Counted from the stretch's first letter, positions 36,031 through 50,112 are shown. The stretch: 64,000 nucleotides of DNA from Stratiolaelaps scimitus (GCA_019614645.1 JABWDB010000011.1:682001-746000), one strand, 5' to 3'. A program made the numbers and translations. Notes: a model not told the origin generated them from the sequence alone.

Positions 36031-36876
36031 TCAGCCGGCGTCGACGCTTCTCCGGATACTGCTCTCGTTCGCGGGAGGGTGCACACGAGAGAGAGATAGA
36101 GAGATAGAGACATAGAACGGCATATCGAGATGAGAGAGTAGCCAATCGGTCGACGGCGCTTCGACATCAGCTTGCCACGGAATTGCCCAAGAGCGGACGT
36201 AGGCATGCCTATGAGAGGCGGCTGTACAGGCAGTGCTAGGCTGTGCGTGGCTTTCGATCTCATCCCACTGGCCTGAGCCTTTACGAGAGACGCTTGCTCG
36301 ACACCGACGCGCACCGATAGGACCCAGCCATGGGCGTAGATGCACAGTTGTCTGGGTGTGACCCCGCTCGCGAACCAGATCGGTTAGTTCGCCCCGGTTG
36401 TTCGACTGTTCGGCTGCGTATCGCCGCGCCGCGGCAGCCGTCGCGGTAGCTTTGTGGTTTAGCCGTTGTTCCCGTTGTTCCACTCTGCAACTCTCTCTCG
36501 ATCTCTCACTGTCGCTGTCTCTGTCTGTCTCTCTCGGTGCGACGAGAGCGGCATAGGGTGATTTCCCATCGCGGAACGGGGCATCGACAAGAAGATCGCT
36601 GTGGAAGGCCCGCAGGCCGACAAGCTGATAGGCAGGCCGATACGACGACACGTTTGGGGGGTCTCGCCTGTTGTGGACGGTCCCGTTGAAGGAGAAGGCA
36701 GACCTAATAGAATCTGACGGAGTACCACGGCAACAACGGCGACGGCGGCGGCGGTGGCAGCGGGAGCAACCGCGCCGGGAGCACTCATAGACAACAATGG
36801 TCAGGGCTAAGAGACATTGGCAGGCAAAGAAGAATCGAGCACCCGAGACGATCGAAGGGAAACTATCTACAAACAA
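36031..36876 (-). CDS. Longest open frame outside the known genes (281 codons), unrecognised
   Basis: The frame begins at a TTG, not ATG, so any coding use would be as an internal exon. It starts with a hydrophobic patch, ARFFFACQCLLALTIVVYE, then an Arg-rich run, then a more protein-like part including YRPAYQLVGLRAFHSDLLVD and APFRDGKSPYAALVA. The second half is Arg/Ser/Ala-rich and overlaps CT and CGG low-complexity DNA. An uninterrupted frame of this length is unexpected by chance at this base composition, but the region is GC-rich. No domain was recognised. Confidence 0.2.
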   Translation of the reverse strand: MFVDSFPSIVSGARFFFACQCLLALTIVVYECSRRGCSRCHRRRRRRCCRGTPSDSIRSAFSFNGTVHNRRDPPNVSSYRPAYQLVGLRAFHSDLLVDAPFRDGKSPYAALVAPRETDRDSDSERSRESCRVEQREQRLNHKATATAAAARRYAAEQSNNRGELTDLVRERGHTQTTVHLRPWLGPIGARRCRASVSRKGSGQWDEIESHAQPSTACTAASHRHAYVRSWAIPWQADVEAPSTDWLLSHLDMPFYVSISLSLSRVHPPANESSIRRSVDAG

Positions 36877-39195
36877 AAGCCACTCGGTAATAGCGCGCTC
36901 TAAAGAGGTTGTGCTTCTTCTGAAATGTGATCGCCAACGAGGTATAGTCGCCAGATATACACATATATATATATATATATATACACAGATAGGTACCTAC
37001 AAAATGTAGTCTCATACTTTGGTCTCTCTCGGCGGCTTTCTTGCTTCCCCTTCATTACAATAAGAGACGCATAAGTGTTTTTAGGGTTTTGAGCTGAAAT
37101 TCGCCTAGCGCACGCAGAGGTGAACGTGACCATGGCTTTTGACGATTCGACGCCGCCTGATGCGTGACAACTTGACAGTTCTATGGCGTAGACATCCGGC
37201 GTTGCTGGCAGGCTGAGAGAGAGAGTCGTTTTTTGCCATAGATTCGCCACTTATATACTGTAGACGCTATCTGTATAGGCGGACCTGCGGAAGCTGAGCC
37301 CCGTCGTCGTTCGTAGCTCTTGCGCAACGCATTTGGACGAGCTACGTGTACACCGATGTGCACGTACAGCAAGATGCACATACAATCCTATTGGTCATAA
37401 GGGTGTTAATGGGTTTCATCCGTAAGGACAACGGCGCAGTCGGTTTCATCTCGCCTTCCTCTGGATCCGGATCTTCCGAACGGCCTGAACTAGGTGCGCG
37501 AATTCGGTTATTCGGCTAACGCCGATCACCCATGGACCGAAGGCACCCTCAGCCGAAGTGAGTTGATCTGTCCGTCCTCGCTCAGCCCCTACCGGCGATC
37601 AGGTTATGGAAGCGTTTGGCGTCGCCCACCGCACCAACACAGGCTACCTTGCCCTGAAGCTAGACTACGTAGAGCCGTTATGCGGCCAAACCCCGCCACA
37701 ACTTTCCACCGCTTCATCTGTGGAACACCGGGACACACCAGCAGCGGCGCCCACAGCAACGACAACTGGGACTGTTGCTGTGTGTCTCTACCTCAACACG
37801 CGCTGCGCGATGGCCAACTTGATTGGCCCTTAGGGCCGTCCTCGGCAAAGACGCAGCAGCAGGCAGCTGGTCGCGGTGACGATCGGCTCTCGCTGGCAGC
37901 GGAATGACAGCGGACCTCGCCGAGGACCTGGGACGAGAGCCGTTGTGCACCGCAACGCGGTAGACCCAAGCCAGCGGAGGCTAACCAGACCAACCCAGGC
38001 GAACGGCTAGTCAATGGCCGTTAATCCACGTGTCACTTGACGGCAAACTCTACGAGAGGCGGGTGCGCGTACGCAATAGTTGCGACGACACCGCTGCGGG
38101 GAGAAGCGGCCACCGAGTTCTCTGCCGAGAGATACGATATAGGGGCGGCCATTAGGCTGTCGACGTCTTTACGACGAACAGGAGTCGGCAGTCGTCTAGA
38201 CCCGTTGTCGTTCCTATCTTTCTCTCACTCACTCAACTGAGCGACCACTGATCATCGGTTTCGACGTTCAAATCAGCCCCGGCACTGACAGCAGCTGTCC
38301 CGTCAGTCATTCGGGAGATTGGCCAATCTGCAACAATGTTGAAGCCTCTCAGCCAGACGACACTGACGAACATGCTTGCTTGCTATCTTTGTTGTTGCTG
38401 CTGTTGTTGCTGTTGTTGTTGCTGCTGCTGCTGTTGTTCGTTGAACAAGCGGTTCGTCAAACAGCGTCGACGCAAGAAAATATGGTAGAGGACATGCGCT
38501 CATGTGATGCCGGAAACCGGAGACGGCGCGGCCGAAATGACCACCTAGCGATCGCTCGTTAGAAAATCGAAATTTGCCCCTGTATGATCGTTTTTTTCGG
38601 ACGGGAATTACGGCCCCTGCACGATCTGAGTTCGAGTTTATGCTTGCTACTCCCACTGTACTTCTGCTGGCGGAGGAGAAATTAGCCGGCAGACGGCGCA
38701 ATCCACACAGAACGTTTCGTGGGTGTCTCGAACGGTAAACGCTGCAGCGATTTCTATGAAAGCCTTGTTAGCCCCCTGTCTATCGCCGTCGAGAGTAAAA
38801 ACACGTTTCGGATATTTCTTAATTGAAATTCCTTGAATAGCTAGCGTTCGTTATTACCCGGAGCATAGGCGAATCTCGCGGAACTCAAACGCTCGCGTGC
38901 AGCGGCACCAGCAGCAGCAGCACCTTCCCAGAAATGAGCGACGATGCAATGCAGAGGAGGAAACAGAGCAGGGTGAGCAGGGTTTCCCTTTGACGCTTGT
39001 TGATTCGGTCGTTGGCGTTAGCTTACATAGCTAGGGCGGCTGACCAGTGGGCTAGTCAGTGGGTCAGGGTGTGTCAGAATTCGAGCCACATTCTACGTGC
39101 GAAGAGCGCCATTGATGTCAACAATACTGGGTACGATCACGCACGGGCGAGAGGGAGAGCCAACGTGTCCCTCGAATATTCACAGAAGCGCATTC

Positions 39196-39238
<43 letters not shown>

Positions 39239-40425
39239 CGCGTGTGTGTCTGGTGAGCCTGTCGCATCGCGTTGTGAGTTGGTTGCCGGCAAATGAACGC
39301 GTGTCGACCCGCGCACTGCTGTGGAGGCGCGGAGAAGCAGGAAGCTTTGTCTTTCAGCTGAACCGGAGGTCTGATTCAATAGGCACTAATAGCCGGTAGC
39401 GGGGAGCATCCGAGAGGGAGGACCCGCTCATTTACGCTCAATCTCGTGCTATCAATTCGATATATATATATATATATATATGTAATTGTGGTAACTCTAT
39501 TTAAATTCTTCTAACAAAGCTAATGGAGATACATTAATATTATTATTATTATGTTATTGGGCTTCATTAGCAATAACTAATTTCAACGATTTGATCGCTT
39601 CATCAGGCAATACACTTTTTCATCACATTCTAACTATTGAATCCCCACCTGCAGGATTCCATGCATTAAAAATCGGAATCTCGAACAACAGCTGGAAGCA
39701 ACACGAACCTACAATAGCTTTATTTGATTGCGTAATGTCAGGCGTAATACTCTAATTATAGATTGACTATCAAATATGCAAGGCCCCTTCAATAACTAAA
39801 ATAATTAGCTTTCGTGTCAATTTTTAATTGAATATATACGAGCGAAAAAAGAATGACTAAACCGTCGTTCTCAGACGAAATGATCCCCATTAAATGTTTT
39901 CCTTAACACATTGATCACATCTGAGTAATACATGTCTGACCTCAAACAACGATCCGAGTAACGGTCGGCCCTGATTTCGCCGATCTCAGCGAGACTCGAC
40001 GCGGTTGCACCGACCGGATCGAAGTCCCGCCCACTGTTCAAACAACAAACGCCCATCAGTTGCCCGAGTTCGCCGCACCCAGGGTGGCACTGCCCGCCGA
40101 ACGGTCGCGGGCGCGTACGCTTCAATACGCTCGAGGAACAATTGGGCAGTGACCCGTAGAGAGGGCGTCTGATCACGTCTCTTGTCGAGCTGTCGCTGAT
40201 GGGGCGGACGTCTCTGCGCGCTGCCGGTCTTTGCTGAGCGACCTTGCCTCTTGTTGACGTTTTGACCGGCTGGCTAACGGACTGACTCTGTCAAGAAACA
40301 GGCGGTGTCCAACCGTCTGAAGGAGCGATCTGCTGCCTGCCTCGTTGTAATGTGTACGTCTCGACTGTCAACAGCTAGGTGGCTACTGCGTATCCCACAC
40401 GTCCCTTCGATCAACGTTGACCGTC

Positions 40426-40459
<34 letters not shown>

Positions 40460-40744
40460 AGGGTACACAACCGAGATCATAACAACGTGACGGCAGTCCT
40501 CGTCGAGGAGCGCAGAGCTCGCGAATCTCGTCCCCCGAGACCGCTGTGTCCCGAAACCGCCCACGTAACGCATATGCGTAACGCAACCGCTATCCTCGTA
40601 ACTCACACAGGCAAGCCATGCTCGTCGCCTATTGCTCTCGGGGTACTGTCACGGCCTGCCGTACGGACGGCCGTCACCACCAACGCTTGTTGCTTGCTAC
40701 CGTTACGCGCTGTCGAATCTCTCGAAAGAGAGATAGAGAGAGAA

Positions 40745-40745
40745 G

Positions 40746-40792
<47 letters not shown>

Positions 40793-40793
40793 T
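40745..40793. repeat. Compound (TA)n(GA)n microsatellite
   Basis: A TA run passes directly into a GA run. Confidence 0.95.
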
Positions 40794-41957
40794 TATGGCA
40801 GATGCTGGCCATTGTTAGGGTGCCTCCGCACTGCTGTCCGTGGCCTAGTGGGCAGCTGATCACAATGACCGCCACCAGCAAACGTCAATAGGAGAGGACA
40901 GGCGCGCTCACAGAGTTGGGTGTACTGTAACAGGTGGACGCCCACTACGAAGAGTGCCGTTCGCGTTTGTAGTTCGTCTGTACGGGTCAGATAGACGGAT
41001 ATGTAGAACGCTGAGAAGACGACGGTGGCAGTTGTGGTTAACTCTTGTCATGGTAGTGCTAGCAATCAAGGAACGGACCGATGCAGGCGGCCGCCTTCGA
41101 GTTTGATTGATCAGACAATCTTGCGAAATCAACGAAGAGGAAACAACAACCAAGTAACGATGCTGCTACGATGAGTTTATGCTTGCGATACGGATAATGC
41201 GAACAATAGCATATATATATAAGATTGTATTTACCATCTTTTAAAGGATTCTTTTTTGGTATATACAATGTTTCTTATACAGATTAACGTCAGTGTATAA
41301 CGGCTCAGCAGTGTCAGGAGATGACAACTCGCTTTGTACTTGTCGATACTGGCTGGTCTTGGTGGTAAGGTAACTGAGCCAAGCATAAACGAAGATCTGA
41401 GAATTCTCTCTCTCTTTTGTTCAGTTGCAGGAAATGCTGGTGGCAGAGGGCAGAGAGCAGACAGTAGAGAGAGAGAGAGAGAGAGATAGAGTTCGAAGTA
41501 GTTCAAGTCTCAGGTAGAATCGCGATCACAGATCGATGGTTGGTGTTCATCCCCCGGAAAATGATCATCACATCGAAGTGTTACTTCGTGGCGAACTTTA
41601 CGGGAAAACAGCCGATCAAACTTATGTATATATATATATATATGTACCTGGTACAAAAATAAGACAATATTGCCCACGTCAACATTGTCGAGTACACACC
41701 TTAAATACATAAGGAACACATTCAGCTACGATACAAGCAGCAGCAATTGATTAGAATCGTGCGGCTTGCACCCCCGGCGCTTCGACATCGCAACATCTCG
41801 ACGCCACAAATTTAATTCACACGCACTCACGCAAACCCCAATCCCGTCCTGCCCCCGGGGCCCGCCGTCCGACGTTGACTTTACTGATCTCGTTCGCGGA
41901 TGAATACGTTGTAAAAGTTTCGACTGAGATCGTTGATCGGTGAGCCCCCCCTGACAG

Positions 41958-42002
41958 CGGCCGGAGCTCTGTTCAGGAGGATCGGCCGGAGCTCTGTTCA
42001 GG
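41958..42002. repeat. Tandem duplication, 25-base period
   Basis: The 20-base word CGGCCGGAGCTCTGTTCAGG occurs at 41958-41977 and again at 41983-42002, identical. Confidence 0.95.
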
Positions 42003-42060
42003 GTTCGCCTCCGTTGGCTCTTGGGTTGTTGTGACCCAACGAACGTCGTGAAAATCATTC

Positions 42061-42550
42061 GTGGGGCCGAATGTGCGCCGAGGCATCGGGAGGGAAGAAT
42101 ATCGCAAGCATCACCTCACTCGCTGTCCGGTCGACCGAGAGGCATTGCTCATGATAGAGACCTCTTTCGAGATGGGCACAATTCAACGGGGACTAGGGAA
42201 ATTCTCGAAAGCAGATAGCTGCAACAGCAACCGAGTCTCTCAGCCTGAGTCTCTTTGGGTCAGCAGTGATGACCGAATCATCTCCAATGCTCCCGCCACT
42301 GAGGTACCACTCCGCTTGCTTGTTGCTCCGCGATACCGCCTGCTACTGCCTCGCGCGGTCGGCCATCATTTGCTACCTGATCCTCAGATCAGGTGGAGCG
42401 CGAGTGGCGACGAACGGGGGAAACGTGATTGCCGGATCGGGAGGGGATCAGCACAGAGTCAGAGCAATGGAACGCCGACGACGGAGCGGGGTTGCTATTC
42501 CACCGACGAGGAGCGACAACGAGTTCAACTCTCACACAACGCTCACGAAG
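42061..42550 (+). CDS. Possible exon, unrecognised
   Basis: An open frame of 163 codons runs to a good donor, GAAG|gtacgc, at 42550. Segments such as REALLMIETSFEMGTIQRGL and VPLRLLVAPRYRLLLPRAVG have mixed composition. It has no ATG at the start (GTG), so it would be internal. A different plus-strand frame over the same DNA is also open, which weakens the case. Confidence 0.2.
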
Positions 42551-42601
42551 GTACGCTTATAGAGAGGGAGAGAGAGATCTCGAATCTCTGATCACGCTCC
42601 A

Positions 42602-43297
42602 TTGACCTCAGGCAAAAGCGTTAGCTGCGCCGTTGACTGCTGCTGTTTGTCGGCCTATTTAATTCCATTGGTTCTGTTGTTCCTGCTACACGGGTCTGCT
42701 CCAAAGCGCCACAGCTGGATAGCGCTCACTAATGACTCTCATCGTTCACCAAGACACGCGGCACAGCCAGCAGCAGCAGCTGTAGTTTGTATGGCGGCGG
42801 CCCCTGCTGCCGCCGCCGCCCCCGCCGCCCCCGCCCCTTCCGTGATGATATCGCTCCGCAGAGGCGTGTCACCCTCGCTGCATCGGCGGCTACTGCCAGC
42901 GAGCACAGTAGCAATAATAGCTTCAGTCATAGAATTGATAGAAGAAGCTCCGGCTGCGTGCCGCCGTAACGGATGGATTCAACGATTGGGAGAACGGATT
43001 GTTGGCCGACAAGCGCCAGCTGTGCGATGCGATCCGGTGGCATCCGATGTCGTCGACCAACAAGCCGACCAGCCCTCCAATAAGCCCGGCAGGGGGGGGG
43101 CGGACGAACGTCGCGCGACGACAGCAACGGGTTGCGCGGATATGCAGAGGCGGGCACTGGCGGCGGTGGCTGGGCCAGCGTCGACCGAGCCTCGTATCGA
43201 CGGGCGCCACCGAACAGGGAGGTATAATGGCAGAGATGGAGGCAGAACGGTGACGGTGCGGCAGTGGCGCTCGGTGGCAAGCATTGAAATTAAATGA
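42602..43297 (+). other. Long open frame in GC-rich, Ala-rich DNA
   Basis: The frame has 231 codons and starts at TTG. It includes an apparent hydrophobic start and Ala/Pro runs, but the minus strand is open here in three frames too. Composition, not coding, probably explains it. Confidence 0.1.
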
Positions 43298-45403
43298 AAA
43301 CAAAAAATAGATGAGGATGTCCCATCCGCCGCCACTTGAATGCGATCCGAGAGAGAGATAGAGATAGAGCGAGAGAGAGACACGGGCTGGTAATGAAGAT
43401 CAGGTCGGTAGGCGTCTGCAGCAGCAGCGGCAACGACGACAACGAGGCTGGTTGCGACGCTCGGCTTGTGGCAAAGTGAAGGGGCGGCCATTATAAGTAT
43501 AATAAATAGATGTTGCTGATGACGGTGGCGGTAAATCCCTCGGCAACGCTAGAGACGCTCGGGGCCGCCTGATGCCGAGGGTCGGAAGCGAACGGGAGGC
43601 CGCTGTTATGGAGGAAACATGGAAGCGCAGAGGAATCTATGAAATGAACGCTGACAGCCGCTCCTATAATAGGTTAACAACGAATGAATGGAGCTAGTGA
43701 CGAGATGGGATCGGGGATAAGGGTGCAGCTGAAGCTGAATTCTGCCCCGTTGTATAGAGGATGGAGAGGAAGGTCGAAGGGTCGGAGGGAACAGAAGTTG
43801 AGGGGGTGCATTGGATGTGCATTGGACCTCGATGGTGGTCAGTGACATCTGCCTTTTCGCCGTTCGACCTTCGACTTATTGTGAACTACATTCAATACTA
43901 TTGAGGGTGATTGAGGAAGGGCTGAACTCGAACAGCTTGCTTCTGGATCAAATGCGGCATCGTCTGCGGTGTCGTGGATCTTATTGGCGGGTTTGTTTTT
44001 CGGTCAACAGAGGTGTTTGTGGAAAACGAGACCTTTTCTTTTTCGTTTCGGTGCTATGCCGCGTATCATGTGTGGCAAGCCAGTCCACAAGACATTGCGA
44101 TGCGAAAAGAAGGGCGGGAGTCCTCTTTTCGTACAACAACACTAATAGCAAAAGGTGTAACGTCCGGAAATGTACTATGTGCAATGAATAGATCACATCT
44201 ACGGCGTTCAGTTAGCTGTATGCTATGAGGCACCGGAGCCAGCAGTTGCTTGTGGCGGATTTGGTGTGCTACCACTGAACGGTTCGGTATTACCGAATGG
44301 ATTGTTGGCTTTTACACAGTCGGGCACTGCAACAATTGGCAACACACATATCTGATCTCGGCTATTCACGGCTTCTCACATGCTAGGGTATGCATCCAAT
44401 AAGGAGTGGTTAAACCGATTTGAAACGCCAGATGAATGGAGTGCCAGGTCCATTGAATATTTCCACATGACATTTTGGTCATTGGTTTCAAAGTGTATCA
44501 AAATATATGATGAAATTCGCATGCTCAATAATTACGTCACACCCGTAGATATACCCACTGCGGAATAGGTCTTTTTGACCTACGCAAGCGTTCGAGATAG
44601 GAACCCCCCTTCACTTTTCTGTAGATAACCGAAAAAAATAATAATAGTAATAATAATAATAATAATAACAATATCAATAGAAACAATAATAAATTGATAG
44701 ATATACCTATTTTGAAGATTTAAATGCGAGATAATTTAATTTAGTTGAATTTAATGTTTTTTTTCTTGTTATTTTGTCGGATTTCCTTTATTAATGGTCA
44801 CAGCTTCAGACGCGAAGTACACTCTTCCGCTCGTTGGAAAATCACCTAAACGAGTATCGACGCGGAGGGTGGAGACATGAAAACATCTTGCGAACGCACG
44901 TCGCCAAAACAAACAATGCACTATTTGACTTAGCAAAGAAAAAAAGGCTTTTAGGATCCCTTATCATCGTAGAGTACAGCAGTGACATTAGTTCAACCGG
45001 GCCATCCGCTGCTTGAAGCCACCCGAACGGAAGAGACGCCGTCTCTGCCTAGGTCGAAAGTCGTTGCCTAGGTCTCTTGACTGGCCACGTTGTGATAACA
45101 TCACGATGCGTATATCATGCTTGTGGTCGTGTCGTTCAATAATCACAAGCGCACTCTCGTCGAATGGATGAATATGGACTCGGCATCAAGTTCTCGCTAC
45201 GAACGGCGGCAATTCCTAATGTCAAAACAAGCCCTCAATAGCTCGGACATCGACCGACACCGACACCAGGGATAGAGAGCAACAGCGAAGTGCAGCATGT
45301 CTCCAATGAACTTGTAGCCAACCGACCGACGACGAGACTCGAGCTGATTTTTTCCATCTGCGATATTAACGGACCGCTCATCTTGTTCGTCTCCCACAGA
45401 TAC

Positions 45404-45434
<31 letters not shown>

Positions 45435-48400
45435 ATACAGAGGATGTACCCGAGGCATAGCCCGACATCCCTAGCAGCGATCGTTCGTCGACGCCTGTCG
45501 CCAGCGCATGCATACTGCAATACAATGCGATATAAACGGCACGTAAATATTCGATTTCATTGTCACGCACGAGCGTGACAGCGTAGATCATATGGATATA
45601 CATACAATGCATATTCTCTCTACGGCCAGTTTCATCCTCAAACGGGAGGACGAACCATCGGTGCTGCTGCTGCTGTAACCAAACACAACACAGCAAACAT
45701 TCGAAGAGGATACGGGTAGGCGTAGGCAGAGATCGCGACGGTTGAACGTCAGGGGGAGAAGAAGAGTCCACAAGACGGGGGCGGTTCACTGTAGGCGATT
45801 GACCAAAATAATATCAAAGATGGTGATAGAGGGGTTAATCGAAACAGAGATGAACGGATGCTTTCGAAGCGATGTCGTCGTTCGGTAAACACATCTCTAT
45901 GGATAGAAGGTAGTATAACATAGTGTAACAATAGATAAAGGATGAGAGAGAGGGGGGGGGGGGATAAATGACGAGAAATCTTAAACAGGAAACGACATAT
46001 TCAAGGCCTGGTGCTGCCTGAATCATTCGTCCTGCCTAATTCGACTAGTCGAGAAATGGTCGCATCCCGTGTTTGCAAGACCAGCTCACTCGAGAGACGA
46101 AATTTTCCATACCACGATCACCTCTCCTCGCTTCTCTATTCGTCAGAGTGTTTGATTTATGACAGCCACACGCGTGGTGCACTCCATACTGGTCAGCCGT
46201 CGAAAAATCGGCTTGTGGTGAGCGACACGATCGTCTACTGTATCATAATGATAAGTCATCAGCCGAGTGGCTGTGGTGTGAGCGTGTATAACAAAGATCT
46301 GTGGCGCTTCTTTGTCGAGTTCTGCTTTTTTGCTCGAAACTCATGGTTATGTTTTTTACACTTATTTTCTCTTTGTTTAACAGGTAGTCGGAATACGCCC
46401 GTGTGACGTCGTTGCATAGCATCAGCAGTTGAAATTTCAGGAAGAATTCCTCCCTCGCGGTAATCGTAGCCTTCGCATCGATAAGATGTGGGAAAAGGCG
46501 TCGGACAGGCTAATTGATATCGTTCAATCAATTCGTTCGAGGGGGGGGGGGGCGATGACGATCTCGTAGCTATTTATAATCGCTGACTCTATGGTCGACT
46601 ACGTCCATTTGTTCACGTCCCAGGTCCCGTCCGTCTCCGTTGGGCTTAGCAGTCAGACCGAGACGACGGGCTTAGTGTTTGTTGCATAATAGAACAGCAC
46701 ATGTGATTGATACTTCTATCAGCATAGGTGTTTGCGCATCGCTGAGACGCGCATCTTGTGTTACTGGGCTGTCATTTCGCCGCGGTTGGGCGACTACCGT
46801 GGTTGGCTGGTTGGTTGGTTGGCCTCGCCGATGGTAGCGCTCAATGTTCGCGGGTAACAGCGGGCGGCGCGGCACTACGTCACACGGTGTGGCTCACCAA
46901 ACAGAAGGGTACGCGATTTGGATTAAAAAGAAAAACAAGATGAAAAGCGATTTTATCAATGTCTACCATTGGGCTGCTAACGCCGACTCTCTCCCCCTCT
47001 TCTCTTGCACGGACTCCGCTGCGGCCGTTGCGATTAAGCAGATTCGTTGAGCATCAACATACAGATGCACGATGCGCACGCACATACATGCGTGCATATA
47101 TACGCACGCTGGATGCGCTATGCCACTGTGCCATCAGTTGCTGATATCGGCTCTGGTTATTCTCTGCTCCTGCTGCTGCTGCTGCATTCGACCGAACGAA
47201 GTGGCCATTTTGAGTTCTGTTTTTGGTATAAATTGAATTTGTGTTATACGCGTGCACATCAATTAGTCGAATTTTAATTGTTTGCATTCGCTACTATTAG
47301 CAGTGATCCGAAAGCGTTGTATGAATATTCCTGTATTGTACGGTGTGCTATTCATGGGTGTGTATGTGTGTTATGGTAATAAATACAATCTCGGCGCCTA
47401 TCACTGCGCGGCAACGAGCTCCCCAAGTCAACTGTTGTACTGTAGAAATCGTCTTCGACGGTGGACTTTCCACTTCTTTCATAATTACGTTCGAATTTCA
47501 AAGTGCCGCTGAAAAAAAATAGTGACTAAAAATATAAAACAGTAGCGCAAGTGTGGTGGTAGTGGCACTCGCCGTACATATATATATATATATATATATT
47601 CACCCCGAATTTGCAATTGTCCGCAATTGTCATTGTAGGTGCCATGCGCATCGTTCACCCAAGTCGGGCACCCCCCCGCCACATGTCTGCCTATAATGAA
47701 AGCTGTAGCCAATTGCTTATAGTCTAGAATTGACGGGAGCGAATCACTACGCCAGCCCGCATCTGCTAACGGTCTTTACCGTTCCTGTCTGGAATCGTTC
47801 CGCACCGCCGGGGCACACGAACCTCAACGCACCGCAGCGGCACCGGCGTCAGCGTCCACCGTCGCCGCCAGCTATCGCCAACCCCCGCAGTCTCGCCGCT
47901 CGAGACAAAAACGCCAGGACGCGTCGATCGTCTGATCGTCCAAGCGTTCTTCATGCCTCATGGGCATCCGGGCATACGCTGCGTCAGCCGAGTGACTCAG
48001 TTATCTCGGCCGAGTCACGCTGCCGTCGGGGACGAACGCCGCCGGCAGCGAATCGCCAAGCGAGTCGAAGCTGACGTCTGCTCCGAGCAACGCTCAACCG
48101 AGACCTGCTTTGAGTGATGCGGCTGCTGTTAGCTGAGGGCGCCGCGCCATTGGCCGATTCGGCCGATTTGCATCTGAAACGGTTTCCCTTATGTTATTTG
48201 TCCGTATCATTGGTCCGCCGGCTAAACTCGGCTGCGGCATTCCGGTGGCTGAACCCGGCCTGAAAGCGATCCCCTGCTCGGGGATCGGTTTCAGCCGCTG
48301 TCAACGGCTGACGATTTGTGTCGGTGTCAGCAGTGATTCCGTACGGTTAGAAAAGCGAGCGAACGGCAGAAGCAACGATAAAGGGGTCGTTTAACGGTGG

Positions 48401-49061
48401 CAAGACAGCCAGCTGGGGGGTGGTACGCGCCGCTCGAGAGATATCTCGTCCGTCGTTGAGCGGCAACACCGACTGAAATCGAGTTGGCCAGCCGAATTAC
48501 GACAGCTGACAGCTCTCTCAGAAGGTAAGCAGAGCGCGGCCCGACCCGCGCCCGTTTTGGATCGCGTCCGTTTTGTGTGTCGACTAGGAGGAACGAACTA
48601 AAATCAGATCCTGTCTGTTACTGTTGTTGTACCCATTGGCGATAGGCAGGTCGAAAAATCATCTGCCGTAAACGCTACACACACACACACAGCCACAGGC
48701 ATATTGCTAAGCAGTTCGCGTTGTTGTGGTAGTGTTGGCCCTGCGTTGTGTTTTTTCTGCGACAATAGCGGTCACGAGCAGACATTGAGCTCGGGCATCT
48801 TTAACATCGACAGGTATAGAGAGAATGGTCAACTGAGTGACAGAGCCTGCAACTCAGCGCGGCGGACGCGTTTAGTGCTGAAGTCTAAATGTGTTTCCAG
48901 GGAGTCTCATCTGATCGGCCTGTGTTGAGGTGCGAAGACGCTTTAAGGAGGGACTGCTTGTTCAGGGTCGAGCGCGTAGAGCAACTATTCTAATTAGCAA
49001 GGCAGCAGTGAACAATTGATCTTCACGCATCGTGGCTTGTGCCCATGATGCAGCCGTACTG

Positions 49062-49132
49062 AGATCGATACGTGGAGGTAGCGCCGACGGTTTGCAACCC
49101 GAGTGTCTCCGGTTCGAATCTCGCAGGACACC
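49062..49132 (+). repeat. tRNA-like fragment, possible SINE head
   Basis: It has an A-box-like TGGAGGTAGCGCC, a GGTT-TGC-AACC anticodon-like hairpin and a B-box GGTTCGAATCTCGC at tRNA-like spacing. The T stem does not pair properly, so a working tRNA gene is unlikely. No body shared with copies A or B was seen, so it may belong to another tRNA-derived family. Confidence 0.4.
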
Positions 49133-50073
49133 ACATCATGGTTTGAAGTAAGACGAACGCAGTTCCGAACCACGGCCCAAGTAAAAACAGATTCGGAGTC
49201 AGAAAAATAATCGAACGATATCATATCCTGCGTCAGCCCTGTCAGACTCTGCGTGAGTGTGTGTCCGAAACAGATCAGAGATGGTTCAACCATATGGTTC
49301 GTTCAGCCACCGCAGCTAGCCGCAGTGTTCTGCAGAAGAGGTCTCCGTCGCCAAACGTCTCCGCCCGCCGATACGGGGGCGTCAACCGCTACGGGCGGGC
49401 CAACCGCTTCGGCAACATGGCGTCATCCAAACCCTTTGACCTTCTCCGCGGCACAGCGACGGGGAGCCCGCGCATCAGCTGTACGAGAATACGCTACAAG
49501 CCACTTTTCCCTCTGCATTCACCTCTGCCAGCGGGAATCTCCCGGACAGCCCATTCCGGCCGGTGCATGCTGCTGCTGAGCCCTATTGCAATTGTCGAGC
49601 GGGGACAGAACTGGATATGGGAGCAAGTGGCTGGCGTCTTACGTCATCGCGAGATGATACACGGCGCTATGGAGGCAGGGTGGGGGGGGGGGATCAGACA
49701 AACGGCTGCGGACGCACCCTGACGCTGAACGGGCGGCCAGGACGATTTCTTCGAGACGAAATAGAAAAGGAAAACGGCACAGCCGGCAAGATGTCGATCA
49801 TCAGCCAGTAACTGGCCGGACTGCCTTGTGCTAGTTGTGACCGCTGGCTGTGGCAGCTAGCTGTGACGGACGGACGTGAGGGACGTTTGATTCTGCCGCT
49901 TGGTGACAGGTCGACACGGTGATTGCGAAGGTATTGGTAATTGTTAGGGCAGCGAGCGCCTCCGTGCAACTGGGAAGAGCAAGAAGAAGCAGACAGCGCA
50001 GAATACAATTGCGTCCACAGTTGCTAAAGGTGTCTAATGAAGATGAACATTGCGGGATTATCGTGGCTTATTA

Positions 50074-50077
<4 letters not shown>

Positions 50078-50110
<33 letters not shown>
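50078..50110. repeat. (TA)n microsatellite
   Basis: A pure TA run. Confidence 0.95.

Positions 50111-50112
<2 letters not shown>

Larger units (their letters stand above)
36877..42060. other. Repeat-rich block without a supported gene
   Basis: Contains TA tracts at 36961-36983, 39197-39221, 39460-39482, 40428-40457 and 40745-40771, a (TTG/CTG)n tract at 38390-38440, a GT run after 39222, and a (GA)n run at 40772-40792. The stretch 39490-39850 is AT-rich and featureless. Confidence 0.4.

Noticed and set aside
42602..43297. A 231-residue secreted Ala-rich protein
   Set aside because: The frame starts at TTG, its signal-like start is not tied to an ATG, and the opposite strand is open in three frames.
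44380..45016. Two plus-strand frames resembling parts of a transposase
   Set aside because: Short, AT-rich, no catalytic motif and no terminal repeats nearby.
49062..49132. A functional tRNA gene
   Set aside because: B box and hairpin are present but the T stem does not pair and no acceptor stem forms; kept only as a tRNA-like repeat.
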